From NCBI GenBank assembly GCA_029555025.1, contig JAKPTZ010000038.1, forward strand, positions 1-64,000: a DNA stretch of 64,000 nucleotides. Reading direction: 5' to 3'. The notes under the pieces were generated by a model, which made no database searches, was not told the origin of the DNA, and was given only the letters and a program-made list of their open reading frames with translations. Below, piece by piece: positions 35,435 through 44,566 of this stretch. The position numbers and the translations under genes are program-made. This DNA comes from Deltaproteobacteria bacterium (lineage in GTDB: Bacteria; Myxococcota_A; UBA9042; DTJE01). Position 1 is the first letter of the stretch. Each line of letters starts with the position of its first letter.

Positions 35435-35453
35435 CACTCAAAGAGTGTAAAAT
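35435..35453. promoter_or_regulatory. Inverted repeat abutting a -10-like element
   Basis: CACTCAAAGAGTG (35435-35447) is a perfect 5-base inverted repeat with a 3-base centre, directly followed by TAAAAT (35448-35453), 28 bases before the start at 35481. It looks like an operator over a promoter, but no good -35 box is seen at the usual distance. Confidence 0.3.
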
Positions 35454-35480
35454 ACCGCGGACTGTACTGCGGGGCTTCAC

Positions 35481-38429
35481 ATGTTTCACAAAGGTCGCCT
35501 GGAATCACTGCTTCTCGTCGCGTCTGTCGCGGTACTCGCAGCGTGCGGGCCTTCCGGCGGCCCGAATCCCCAGGAGGACGCAGTCCAGGACATCCATGAA
35601 ACGGACTTTGGTTACGACCATGGAACCTTGCCCGATTCCGGCGGCGATACCGTAATCGATGCCCGCGATTCAGGCATCGATGATGCCGATGTCGTGGATG
35701 ACGTTCCGGATGTCGGGCCGGATTTCGACGTGGCCGATGCCGAAGACGACGGAATCGATTCGGATGCCGCCGATGTTCCCGCGGATCCGGGTGATGCCGG
35801 TGATGACGGCGATATCGGTTCTGCCGACGACGGCGTCGAGCCTGCCTGCGAGGACGACGGGCTGGAATGCACTGTCGAGTCGCGTGGGGATGATGGCGTC
35901 TGTGTTTCGACCCTGATGGAATCCTGGTGCCTTATCGACGACGTCTGTTACGGGCCTGAAGCCGTCCATCCGGACAACCGCTGTCTGGAGTGCGCCCCGT
36001 TGATTGATCCGCTGGCCTGGACCGTGATCGTCGGCCGTGACTGCGATGATGGTCTCAAATGCACGACCGGCGATGTCTGCGGTGACGACGGCATCTGCGC
36101 CGGTGTCGCCGTGGCCTGTCCGGATGACGGAAATTCATGCACCGTCGAGGCTTGCAGCCCGGACACGGGCAGTTGCTTCACCACGACCCTGCAGAACGGC
36201 GCCGCATGTCAGGATGATTTGAATGAATGCACGATTGATCGATGCCAGGGCGGAACATGCGTGCACGCGGTAAGAAACGGCGGTACATGCAGCGACGGGG
36301 ATATGTGCACCTACGGAGATGCCTGCGATGCGCAGGGCGTCTGCCGAGGGAACGAAAAGGTCTGTGTCGATGACGGAAACGTCTGCACGGAAAATGGATG
36401 CGATCCGCTTACCGGCAACTGCGTTGCGGTGAAGATTGACGACAACCGGAAATGCGAGGACTACAACTGGTGCACGCTCAATGATGGCTGCAGGAAGGGC
36501 GTCTGCACCGGCGACCTGCGGGATTGCAGCGACCCGGATCCCTGCACGTTTGATACGTGTGTTGACGGTCCTGCCGGCTACTGCTCGAACGAGCCGGTTT
36601 TCGGCTCATGCGAGGACGGCAACCTGTGCACCAGGGGCGAGACTTGCAATATCGCCGGGATCTGCGAGGGCGGACAACCGATCGTCTGCGACGACGACAA
36701 CAAGTGTACCGACGATTCCTGCGACCCGGCCATCGGCTGCGTGTTCACCCCCAACTATTCCTTCTGCGACGACGGCAATCCGTGTACGTCCGGCGATCTC
36801 TGCGATGAGTTCGGCGCTTGCGTCGGCGAGCCCATTCCCTGTTCGGACGACAACGATTGCACCAGCGACTACTGCTTCCTCGGGACATGCCGCCACGACA
36901 ACAAGGTCAACGGAATCGACTGCGACGACGGCGACGTCTGCACGACGGGCGGAAAATGCAATTTCGGGTCGTGCGTGCCTTCCGGTGATCTTGACTGTAA
37001 CGATAACAATCCGTGCACCGTCGATCTCTGTGATCCGGTCGAAGGCTGCTACACGGAAGTCCTCAGTTGCGACGACGGCAATCCGTGCACCGATGATTCG
37101 TGCGATTCAGTCACGGGGTGCCGCCACGATGCCAACACCGCCATATGCAATGACGGCGACGCATGCACGGAAGCAGACAGGTGCTCCGGCAAGCAGTGCA
37201 AAGGCACACCACTGGACTGCTCGGACGGCGATACATGCACGCTTGACAAGTGCGCCGACGGCATCTGTTCGAATCCACCGAATACCGGCGCATGCGACGA
37301 CGGGAACGCCTGTACCACCGGCGAGCGGTGCTTTGACGGTGTCTGCATGAACGGTTCCCCGGTCGATTGCTATGACGGCAGCGACTGCACCGCTGATTCC
37401 TGCAATCCCGCCAGCGGGTGCGTGAACACGCCGATTTCCGGTTCGTGTGACGACGGAACCGTGTGCACGCTGAACGATCAGTGTTCGTCAGGCATCTGCG
37501 TCGGTACCCCGATCAACTGCAACGACGGGAATTTCTGCACGAACGACCTGTGCCATCCGCTGGACGGCTGCTATCACGAAAACAACGCCCTCCTGTGCGA
37601 CGACGGCAATCCCTGTTCGACGCCGGATCAGTGCGGCGGCGGAACATGCAACGGCCAGCTCGTCTTCCGAAATCCTGTGATCAAGGGCGCGTCTTTCGTG
37701 ATCGGGGCGGACGGATACGCGGGCAGCGGTCTGGACGTGGATGAGAATGCCGGCACGTGTCTGCCATCAAACAAGTGCGACGGCGGAATCGACAACGCGT
37801 TCGCCTCGATGGCCCTGATGGTGAAGGACCAGTTCAATCCGGATCTGGTTGAACGGACGGCCTCGGGCGATCTGGCGATGTTCCTTGAGCCCGAAAGCCC
37901 CGGGCCGGTCGGTTCGCCCTTTGAAATGAAGATGTTCTTTGGCCACCGCACCGCGCCCGAGACGTGCAATCCGCTGACGTCGGGCTGCAACTACCTGGCG
38001 TTCAAGGCCGACACCATCGGTTCATGCACCGTCAAGTACGCGTTCGGAAACGCGAGCACGGCGTCCTCACACATTTCCGCGGGCGGCAAGACGACTGAAA
38101 CGGTCGTGTACTTCATGATCGGTTCGTATGCGATGCCGATTGCCCTGAAATGGGCGCGCATCGAGGCGGACGTCACGATCAGCGGCAACTCCGTCGTTTC
38201 CGGATCCGGCGTCATCGGCGGCGTCATCAACAAGGTCGATTTCAAGTACGCGCTTCAGGCGGTTCCGGACGCCTATTTCAGTCCCTATACGAAGTCGCAG
38301 GTAATCCTGAATGTCGATCAGACGCTTCCGATGGACGCCGACGCGGATTCAAACGGCGTCAAGGAGTCTTCGTCAATCGGGTTCAAGTTCACGATTGTCC
38401 AGGGCAACGTGGTCGGCCGCGACAACTGA
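35481..38429 (+). CDS. Cys-rich lipoprotein built from alternating four-cysteine modules
   Basis: A 982-residue surface lipoprotein. The signal peptide ends in lipobox VLAAC at residue 22, followed by an Asp-rich tether of about 95 residues (DDADVVDDVPDVGPDFDV type). Residues about 123-725 are a run of roughly 20 cysteine modules. Two types alternate: C-x5-C-x5-C-x4/5-C (CDDGNACTTGERCFDGVC) and C-x5-C-x4-C-x5-C (CNDGNFCTNDLCHPLDGC). They resemble the CTDC repeat of Dictyostelium matrix proteins. The C-terminal 250 residues are nearly Cys-free, beta-rich and unlike anything I recognise. All cysteines can pair, so the rod should be stiff and protease-resistant. It converges with a small lipoprotein gene, with 5 bases between the stops. 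Confidence 0.85.
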   Translation: MFHKGRLESLLLVASVAVLAACGPSGGPNPQEDAVQDIHETDFGYDHGTLPDSGGDTVIDARDSGIDDADVVDDVPDVGPDFDVADAEDDGIDSDAADVPADPGDAGDDGDIGSADDGVEPACEDDGLECTVESRGDDGVCVSTLMESWCLIDDVCYGPEAVHPDNRCLECAPLIDPLAWTVIVGRDCDDGLKCTTGDVCGDDGICAGVAVACPDDGNSCTVEACSPDTGSCFTTTLQNGAACQDDLNECTIDRCQGGTCVHAVRNGGTCSDGDMCTYGDACDAQGVCRGNEKVCVDDGNVCTENGCDPLTGNCVAVKIDDNRKCEDYNWCTLNDGCRKGVCTGDLRDCSDPDPCTFDTCVDGPAGYCSNEPVFGSCEDGNLCTRGETCNIAGICEGGQPIVCDDDNKCTDDSCDPAIGCVFTPNYSFCDDGNPCTSGDLCDEFGACVGEPIPCSDDNDCTSDYCFLGTCRHDNKVNGIDCDDGDVCTTGGKCNFGSCVPSGDLDCNDNNPCTVDLCDPVEGCYTEVLSCDDGNPCTDDSCDSVTGCRHDANTAICNDGDACTEADRCSGKQCKGTPLDCSDGDTCTLDKCADGICSNPPNTGACDDGNACTTGERCFDGVCMNGSPVDCYDGSDCTADSCNPASGCVNTPISGSCDDGTVCTLNDQCSSGICVGTPINCNDGNFCTNDLCHPLDGCYHENNALLCDDGNPCSTPDQCGGGTCNGQLVFRNPVIKGASFVIGADGYAGSGLDVDENAGTCLPSNKCDGGIDNAFASMALMVKDQFNPDLVERTASGDLAMFLEPESPGPVGSPFEMKMFFGHRTAPETCNPLTSGCNYLAFKADTIGSCTVKYAFGNASTASSHISAGGKTTETVVYFMIGSYAMPIALKWARIEADVTISGNSVVSGSGVIGGVINKVDFKYALQAVPDAYFSPYTKSQVILNVDQTLPMDADADSNGVKESSSIGFKFTIVQGNVVGRDN
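35848..37650 (+). repeat. Array of alternating four-Cys coding repeats
   Basis: About 20 in-frame units of 70-80 bases, each coding a C-D-D-G-x-x-C-T type module. Long and short cysteine spacings alternate along most of the array. The DNA is less conserved than the protein, which points to an old duplication rather than recent slippage. Confidence 0.7.
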
Positions 38430-38434
38430 TTTGC

Positions 38435-39112
38435 TTACTCCTGCCCAACCGCCTTCCGCACGTTTTCCTTGATCTTCAATTGAAGTTCATCGGTTTCCTT
38501 TTCGGAAAGTTCCGGGTAGAGCGCCCAGTTCGGCTGGTAACCGCCAAGCACCTTTGTTGCCTGCGACAGCTTCGGAAGCAGCAGTTCATGCCTGTCCTCG
38601 GGAAGGCGCGACTTGATTTCGTTCAGCCAGCCATTGAACTGTGCCGCCAGGAATACCTGGCCCGGAAAGGGGGAACGCCAGGTTCCGTCCTGTCGCGCCA
38701 TGGGGAACCCGTACTCGCCGCCGCGAAGTTCGAAGATCACACGCGCAAGCTTCTGGCGAGGATCTATCACGTGACGGATGACCTTGACGTTGCCGCTGGT
38801 CATTCCGGCATGCCTGGCGACAAGGCATACCCACAGTGCGCCGCGGTTGGGCCCGTCGTTGTTGAAGTCCGGTTCCAGGAAGGCCGGATCGGCAACGGAG
38901 TCAAGCGCGGTCATCGCGGCCTGGGCCTGCGTCGTGTGCATACGCATGAACGCATCCATGTCGGCGCAATTGTCGTGGGCCGAAATTATGGCGTTGAATC
39001 CGGCCAGGAGTTCGGCTTCCATCTGCGGGGTGACGACCGCCGGCTCGGGCGGCGCCGACCTGCATCCCGTGCCGATTGCAGCGACAAAGAGACAGATGAT
39101 GAGGCGTTTCAT
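38435..39112 (-). CDS. Uncharacterised lipoprotein
   Basis: A 225-residue lipoprotein starting at the ATG at 39112, preceded by AGGGGGT at 8 bases. The signal peptide MKRLIICLFVAAIGTGC gives a clear lipobox with Cys at 17. The mature part is helical at the N-terminus (MEAELLAGFNAIISAHDNC), with a middle region containing paired Cys at about 43 and 90 and a mixed beta region (ARVIFELRGGEYGFPMA). The C-terminus is Lys/Glu-rich. I do not recognise the family and see no catalytic motif. It lies 34 bases downstream of the M20 dipeptidase gene on the same strand, so the two may be co-transcribed. Confidence 0.65.
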   Translation of the reverse strand: MKRLIICLFVAAIGTGCRSAPPEPAVVTPQMEAELLAGFNAIISAHDNCADMDAFMRMHTTQAQAAMTALDSVADPAFLEPDFNNDGPNRGALWVCLVARHAGMTSGNVKVIRHVIDPRQKLARVIFELRGGEYGFPMARQDGTWRSPFPGQVFLAAQFNGWLNEIKSRLPEDRHELLLPKLSQATKVLGGYQPNWALYPELSEKETDELQLKIKENVRKAVGQE

Positions 39113-39146
39113 TCCATGACCCCCTGTAAGGAGTGATGCGGGAGCG

Positions 39147-40523
39147 TCACCTTGAAACTGACGCGAATTCCTCGTAAAGCACGACGCCGCATTCGATGCC
39201 TTTCTGGAAGTGGGACAGCTTGAATTTCTCGTCCGGGCTGTGGATGTTGTCTTCAAGCAGTCCGTAGCCAACCATGATTGACGGAGCCTTCAATTCGGTC
39301 AGGAATGTGGCGGTGATCGGGATCGAAGCGCCTTCCCGGACAAGAACCGGGCGCTTTCCGAAAGTCTTCTCGATAGCGTTCTGGCCGGCCGTGATGAACG
39401 GGCTGTCAACCGGCACCATCACCGGCGTGGCGCCGTGCAGGTAAGTGACCTTGACCCTGACGCCAGGCGGGCAGACCCGTTCGATATGGTCCTTGAACTG
39501 AACAGCGACCTTTTCGGGATCCTGGCCGGCCACCAGGCGGCTGCTGACCTTGAATCCGCCCTCGGCAGCAATGACGGTTTTCGCGCCTTCGCCGGAGAAT
39601 CCGCCCCAGATGCCGTTCACATCGAAGCTTGGCCTGGCCCAGTTGCGTTCGATTGCCGAGAACCCCTTTTCACCCCACAGAACCGGGACGCCGATTTCGC
39701 GCGCGACCTGGTCTTCCGGTGATTCGACCTTGCGGAATTCGGCCCTTTCCAGTTCCGTCAGTTCGACAACGTCGTCGTAGTACCCGGGAATCGTTATCCT
39801 GCCGTCGGCGTCCTGAAGCGCGGCGATGATTTTGGCCACCGCGTTCAGCGGATTCTGAAGCATTCCGCCATAGCTCCCGCTGTGCAGATCCCGATCAGGA
39901 CCGAAGACATCGACGTGGAAATATGCAAGTCCCCGTAGCGCATAGACAATCGTTGGAAGATCCGGCGAATACCATCCCGTATCCGATATCGCGACGGCGT
40001 CGCACGCCAGCAGATCCCGGTTCGCGGTGACGAAATCCGCCGTCCCGCCCGTTCCGCCTTCCTCTTCACCCTCGATGAACACCTTCACGTTGCACGGCAG
40101 CCGTCCGGTTACCTTCAGGATGGATTCCAGGGCGAAAAGGTGCGTCGCGACCTGGCCCTTGTCGTCCGATGTTCCGCGTCCATAGATGAAGCCGTCCTTT
40201 ACGACCGGTTCAAATGGATTCGAATGCCATTTCTCGATTGGATCCACCGGTTGTACGTCGTAGTGGCCGTAAACCAGGATTGTCGGCTTGCCTGGAGCGT
40301 GCAGCCAGTCGCCATAGACGGCCGGGTGACCGGTCGTTTCCTTCAGGCCAACGTTTTCGAAGCCGATGGCTTGAAGCTTCGAAACCACCCATTCGCCCGC
40401 GCGGCGAACATCCCCGTTGTGTTCGGGAAGGGCGGAAACGCTGGGAATCCTGAGCCAGTCGAAAAGTTCGGCAAGGAACCTGTCCTGATTGTTTTTTACG
40501 TAATCCAGTACTTTTTCGTTCAC
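39147..40523 (-). CDS. M20-family dipeptidase
   Basis: A 458-residue di-zinc peptidase of the M20/CNDP-like family, hydrolysing dipeptides in the cytosol. Metal-binding and catalytic motifs are intact: VYGHYDVQPVD (His and Asp ligands), GRGTSDDKGQV (bridging Asp), the catalytic Glu in IEGEEEGGTGG, and DLHSGSYGG. The dimerisation domain begins near residue 200. I choose the GTG at 40523 because homologues start near VNEKVLDYVK and GGGGG lies about 9 bases upstream; the frame remains open further upstream without a good start. No signal peptide is visible. Confidence 0.9.
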   Translation of the reverse strand: MNEKVLDYVKNNQDRFLAELFDWLRIPSVSALPEHNGDVRRAGEWVVSKLQAIGFENVGLKETTGHPAVYGDWLHAPGKPTILVYGHYDVQPVDPIEKWHSNPFEPVVKDGFIYGRGTSDDKGQVATHLFALESILKVTGRLPCNVKVFIEGEEEGGTGGTADFVTANRDLLACDAVAISDTGWYSPDLPTIVYALRGLAYFHVDVFGPDRDLHSGSYGGMLQNPLNAVAKIIAALQDADGRITIPGYYDDVVELTELERAEFRKVESPEDQVAREIGVPVLWGEKGFSAIERNWARPSFDVNGIWGGFSGEGAKTVIAAEGGFKVSSRLVAGQDPEKVAVQFKDHIERVCPPGVRVKVTYLHGATPVMVPVDSPFITAGQNAIEKTFGKRPVLVREGASIPITATFLTELKAPSIMVGYGLLEDNIHSPDEKFKLSHFQKGIECGVVLYEEFASVSR

Positions 40524-40685
40524 GGCAGCTACCCCCGGAACCGCGGCGACGTGCCGCCGCGATGGTGAAAGAATGGATTTGCGGGACAAAACCCTTCACG
40601 AAGGAAGTTACCCGTTGCCTGTCTGGTGGTCAATACCTGTGTGGCGCGAACGGGCGGGACGACTCTGGACATCTCGGCACCGCGG

Positions 40686-41591
40686 CTATTCGACGCACCG
40701 CCTGTCACCTTTCGGGCATCGGAACCTTATGTGCACGTGAGATGAATGTTCCGCATCCGGCCTGATGACTCCGTCGGGCGCGAATGCACCGAGATACTTC
40801 CTGAGAAGGGGGCGCTGCCGCGCGTATATTTTTGATATGTAGGTCTTCAAGGCGTCGGCCAGGCCCCGGTGGATGAATATGTAGCGCACGTCGGACGTAT
40901 CGATGAACGACTTCAGCATCACCCATGTCCGCAGTGGATCCATGTTCGACGGGTTTGCGTGCAGGAAGCGTCCTGAAGCGTTTCCCGACTTCAGGATAAT
41001 GCCGACATCGACGTCCCTTCCGCTCTGGTGCGAAACGTGGGGGGGGAGCGGGCCACCCGACGGTCTTGAAATGTCGCCGATTGAAAGCGGGACGAACTTC
41101 AGGCCGCGATCCCGGAAGTAAGCCCGGTATCGCTTCGCGGCGTTGTAAATGTTCCTTATGGTCTCAGGTGTTCCATAGAGGTTGCTCCGGTCAACCGAGA
41201 CGACCCAGCCCTGGCCGCGGTCATCTCCGTCACAGTCGAGGTTCATTCCGCCGACAAGGGTTCCCGACGACGGCCGCCCCACCGATTCGCGGGGAAATGC
41301 CGTCCTTGAATAGTAGATGACCCTTGAAACGCCTTTGCGGAATGACTTGCGCCCCCCTGTCGAGACGATTGAGCCCCTGTTCCACTTTTCCAGATCCGTC
41401 TGCGACACGCCAAGAAGACGGGATACGGCCTCGAGCGTCTCGCTGGTGCACCGCTGATATGTGAAACGCCGGAGCTGGCCCTGCTTCGGGGCCGGGCGGG
41501 CATCCGCGCCCCCAGCCGCCGCCGTCAGCACCCCGATGGCGGCAATCATTGTCAGCATTCGGATCAGCCTGTCAGGCCGAGGTACTTTCAT
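40686..41591 (-). CDS. Penicillin-insensitive murein endopeptidase-like (MepA/M74) protein with LysM-like region
   Basis: A 301-residue exported murein hydrolase. The ATG at 41591 has GGAGAG at 5 bases and begins a signal peptide (cleavage near AGGADA, about residue 30). Residues about 38-90 resemble a LysM unit (TLEAVSRLLGVSQTDLEKWN) for glycan binding. The catalytic domain is of the LAS/M74 type, with HVSHQSGRDVDVGI and HSSHVHIRF giving the zinc ligands. The expected reaction is cleavage of D-Ala-mDAP cross-links. Six cysteines in the mature part may form disulfides. Together with the penicillin-binding protein at 8.2 kb it is one of the peptidoglycan enzymes in the window. Confidence 0.85.
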   Translation of the reverse strand: MKVPRPDRLIRMLTMIAAIGVLTAAAGGADARPAPKQGQLRRFTYQRCTSETLEAVSRLLGVSQTDLEKWNRGSIVSTGGRKSFRKGVSRVIYYSRTAFPRESVGRPSSGTLVGGMNLDCDGDDRGQGWVVSVDRSNLYGTPETIRNIYNAAKRYRAYFRDRGLKFVPLSIGDISRPSGGPLPPHVSHQSGRDVDVGIILKSGNASGRFLHANPSNMDPLRTWVMLKSFIDTSDVRYIFIHRGLADALKTYISKIYARQRPLLRKYLGAFAPDGVIRPDAEHSSHVHIRFRCPKGDRRCVE

Positions 41592-41795
41592 GGCTCTCCG
41601 ATGTCGGGCCCTGGACGGGCGACTTCTTTGACCCGCCGGCCGGGTCCGATCCACATTGTAACGGCCAGGTTCCGCCGATGCGGAATTTTTCGCTTGCGTC
41701 TCCACATTTCGGAGCCTTCCGCACATGACGTTCAACATTGACATTCATTTCCGGCGTGATACCTTTCTGCGTGGTTAACTGTGGAGTCATTGCCG

Positions 41796-42998
41796 ATGAA
41801 GAAGTGGCTGATTGCATGTGCGGTCGTTTTTGCCGCCGGTTGTTCAAGTTCCGGTGATGTCGCGCTCTATGGCGATTGCGTTTCCTCCGATGACTGTTCG
41901 GCTGGACAGGTTTGCGGACCTTTCGTCTGCTCATCCAGCCAGTTGGGCTGCTGGGCGATGTGGGGATGCACCACGGAAGAAGAATGCGGCCGCGAATCGG
42001 TCTGCCACAAGGATCCTGAAGGATGTCTGACCGGTGCATGCGGAAAGGTCGTCAAGGTTGCCGCCGGCTCTTTCACGATGGGCTGCGACAAGGGTGAAAA
42101 CGAGACCGACGAGGTCTGTCATCCGATGTCCCGTCCGGCACATGCGGTCACTTTCGCGAAGCCGTTCTACATCGACAAGCATGAAGTCACCGTGGCCGAA
42201 TATGCCGCATGCGCGGCGGAAGCCGTCTATGACAAGGACGGTTACGTGACGTTTGCCTGCGATCTTCCAAAACTTTCGGTTGGCGACTGCAACTGGAAGG
42301 GACGCGAGGATCATCCGGTCACCTGCGTATCCTGGAACCAGGCCACGAGTTACTGCAAGTGGGCTGGAAGGCGGCTCTGCACCGAGGCCGAGTGGGAGTA
42401 CGCGGCCAGGGGACCGTCCGGAAAGGTTTATCCGTGGGATGGCGTTGAAGAGTGCGAGTCCAATGATGTCTGCAAGCAGACGAATTCGATTCACGTGACC
42501 CTTACCACCGAGCCGTCCGGTTGCGGCGACACACTGACGACACCCGCGGTTCCCCCGGTTGAGGAAGCGTCCGAGGCGGAGGGCATGCCCGCCCCCGAGC
42601 CGTTCTGCGATGTCACCGAATCCGGTGCCCTGTATATGGCCGGCAACGTCTGGGAATGGGTTCAGGATTTTCTGCACGACTCGTACGCCGACGTGTTTTC
42701 CAACGGGCAGTACGAAGATGCCCCGGCCGACGGATCCGAATGGCTGTTCGATCTTGGCGGGCGCCGCGTTGCGCGTGGCGGACGCCCCGATGCAGTCAAT
42801 CCGACCGACCACAGGCTTCATCGTCGGTATGCCGAATTCCCGCCGTTCCAGGACGACTCGCTCGGTTTCCGCTGCTGCGCCAACTTCGTCTGCGACACCG
42901 ACGATGACTGCGCCGCCCTTTCGTCGGCCAGGCCATACTGCCTGACCAGGCCTGATGGCGTGAATTACTGCTCCGCCACCCCGGCCGAATCGGACTAG
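41796..42998 (+). CDS. FGE/SUMF1-fold lipoprotein without the catalytic Cys pair
   Basis: A 400-residue lipoprotein. MKKWLIACAVVFAAGC gives a textbook lipobox. A Cys-rich segment of about 60 residues precedes an FGE-sulfatase domain (about 85-385) with AAGSFTMG, KPFYIDKHEVTVAEY, PVTCVSWNQATSYCKWAGRR, RLCTEAEWEYAARG, GNVWEWVQD and SLGFRC. Oxygen-dependent FGE enzymes need a Cys pair before GFRC (as in SYCYRYRC). That stretch reads HRLHRRYAEF here, so sulfatase activation is unlikely and a binding role is more probable. A 60-residue acidic insertion interrupts the domain. The start at 41796 has GGAG 9 bases upstream. Confidence 0.88.
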   Translation: MKKWLIACAVVFAAGCSSSGDVALYGDCVSSDDCSAGQVCGPFVCSSSQLGCWAMWGCTTEEECGRESVCHKDPEGCLTGACGKVVKVAAGSFTMGCDKGENETDEVCHPMSRPAHAVTFAKPFYIDKHEVTVAEYAACAAEAVYDKDGYVTFACDLPKLSVGDCNWKGREDHPVTCVSWNQATSYCKWAGRRLCTEAEWEYAARGPSGKVYPWDGVEECESNDVCKQTNSIHVTLTTEPSGCGDTLTTPAVPPVEEASEAEGMPAPEPFCDVTESGALYMAGNVWEWVQDFLHDSYADVFSNGQYEDAPADGSEWLFDLGGRRVARGGRPDAVNPTDHRLHRRYAEFPPFQDDSLGFRCCANFVCDTDDDCAALSSARPYCLTRPDGVNYCSATPAESD

Positions 42999-43239
42999 CT
43001 GGTCATAAGTCTTTTCTGCAATATCCGATTTTTCCAACCGGTCGAAGCTCGCCCGCCAATACCGGAAATCGCCCTACAGCCTTATTTAATTGGCGGTTTC
43101 GGCACAATGTGCGTTAGAATAGCGGTTAGTTTATTCTGTCCGGCGTCCACGCACGGCCCGGGCTCGCGCTGGAAGATACGTTCGTGCCGGCGGACGCCCC
43201 TGATTTCCTTCGTGGAATTCAGGTCTTGGAGTATTGCTG
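42999..43239. other. Intergenic region with leader of the PEGA-domain gene
   Basis: Two hundred and forty-one bases without a supported gene. The left part is AT-richer with a run CGATTTTTCC. A weak TTGGCG/TAGAAT promoter is present near 43.1 kb, with the 11-base palindrome GCACAATGTGC between the boxes. The remaining 120 bases would be an untranslated leader ending in GGAG. No terminator or RNA gene could be recognised. Confidence 0.4.
43090..43120 (+). promoter_or_regulatory. Weak promoter candidate for the PEGA-domain gene
   Basis: TTGGCG (43090-43095) and TAGAAT (43115-43120) are 19 bases apart, longer than ideal. The spacer contains the symmetric GCACAATGTGC, which could be an operator half or chance. 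Confidence 0.25.
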
Positions 43240-44529
43240 ATGACTCGTCGAGCTCGAGTGGTTCTCTTTCCCGCCGTCATTCTTGCGACAATTATCGTCT
43301 GTGGCTTTCAGTTTCCGGCGGCCGCCCAGACCGGGCAGAGGTCGCAGGATCTTTATACCTTGATCGAGCAGGCCCAGGCCCACGTCGTTGCAGGACGCTG
43401 GCAGTCCGCGATTACCGTCTATCTGGACGCATGGAAGGTTTCCCGGGATCCCGGTTATCTGTACAACATCGCTGTTCTTTATCTGGTCAGGCTGAAGGAC
43501 GAGGCCAAGGCGCTTGATTACGCCGAGAAGTATTCCGAGCAGGCCAGGACCGATTCCGAGAAGCTCGAGGCCGAGGGGCTGATCAGGAGGATTCGCGACA
43601 GCATCAAGGGAACCCACGGGCGGATCGTTGTTCAGGTTCTGCCCGCCCGGGCGCAGGCCGTTGTCTATGTCGATAACAGGCCGCTTGGAGAGGATAACTG
43701 GGTCACCGCCGGCGTTCACACGCTTGGCGTCCAGGCGCCGGGATATGTGCCGTTTTCGCGTGAAATCGAGGTTGTCGCAGGCACGGAAACCTCATTTTCG
43801 GTTCAGTTGAAGACCGTCGAGGGCCAGGTCTCGGTCCGGTGTGACGGCGGTCCCTGCAAGGTGTTGGTGGATGGCGACGAAATCGGGCAGGCCCCGGTTT
43901 CACGCGCCCTCAGTCCGGGCGAGCATTCCGTGGAAATTGACGCTTCAGGCCGCCAGCTCTTTTCGGACTGGGTCGTCATTGAGTCAGGAATGAAAAGCTC
44001 GCTGGTGGTATCGGTTGACAGCGGCCGCGTCGAAGTCACGACCGAATCGATTGGTGCCGAGTCGGGAATTGCCGTCGTCGAGGACGAGAAGCCCGCCACC
44101 GAGTCGAAGGCCGACGATGCCGGCAAGCAGTGGGCAAAGCAGGTTGACACCCAGTCAGCAAGGACTTCGAAAATTGGTCCCCAGAAGGCCGCGGCCATTT
44201 CGATGTGGGTATTGTCCGGAGTTGTGCTCGGCGTCGGAACCGGCATGTACTTCCTTGCCCAGGACAAGCTTGATACCGCTGCCCTGTATTACGAGACCTT
44301 CCTGCGCACGACCAAGGAAAACGAGCGCTTGTGGCTGTACCGCGAACAGAAGAAGTTGATTGGGATGGCCGACACGCTTTCCTATGTCGCCTATGGATCC
44401 TGGGGCTTGAGCGGTGCCGCGCTGATCACCGGGCTTGCGCTGTGGTTCACGGCACCGGCCGATTCCGCGGTTTCGGTCCTTCCGTCCGGCCCCGGCGGTC
44501 CCGGTGCCACGGTGCTCGTTCGCTGGTAA
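43240..44529 (+). CDS. TPR/PEGA-domain envelope protein with C-terminal membrane helices
   Basis: A 429-residue exported protein. The ATG at 43240 (GGAG 8 bases upstream) starts a signal peptide with likely cleavage after FPAAA near residue 29. A TPR-like helical region comes first (about 35-110, GRWQSAITVYLDAWKVSRD, then GYLYNIAVLYLVRLKDEA). Two PEGA-type beta domains follow (about 125-215 and 215-285), with VVYVDNRPLGEDNWVTAGVH and VLVDGDEIGQAPVSRALSPG. After a charged linker, two hydrophobic segments (about 325-345 and 385-410) could be membrane helices. The TPR plus PEGA order is typical of myxobacterial surface proteins of unknown role. The next gene, 37 bases downstream, is a Cys-rich lipoprotein. 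Confidence 0.8.
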   Translation: MTRRARVVLFPAVILATIIVCGFQFPAAAQTGQRSQDLYTLIEQAQAHVVAGRWQSAITVYLDAWKVSRDPGYLYNIAVLYLVRLKDEAKALDYAEKYSEQARTDSEKLEAEGLIRRIRDSIKGTHGRIVVQVLPARAQAVVYVDNRPLGEDNWVTAGVHTLGVQAPGYVPFSREIEVVAGTETSFSVQLKTVEGQVSVRCDGGPCKVLVDGDEIGQAPVSRALSPGEHSVEIDASGRQLFSDWVVIESGMKSSLVVSVDSGRVEVTTESIGAESGIAVVEDEKPATESKADDAGKQWAKQVDTQSARTSKIGPQKAAAISMWVLSGVVLGVGTGMYFLAQDKLDTAALYYETFLRTTKENERLWLYREQKKLIGMADTLSYVAYGSWGLSGAALITGLALWFTAPADSAVSVLPSGPGGPGATVLVRW

Positions 44530-44566
44530 GTGGTGTGTCACACCTGATAACTGGACGGTTCGCCTT

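Noticed and set aside
35848-37650. Regularly spaced repeats that might suggest a CRISPR or satellite array
   Set aside because: The units are coding, of variable sequence and length, in one open frame; they are protein modules.
42999-43239. A small ORF from 43107 in the gap before the PEGA gene
   Set aside because: It runs through into the PEGA coding sequence in another frame and its composition is that of a shadow.
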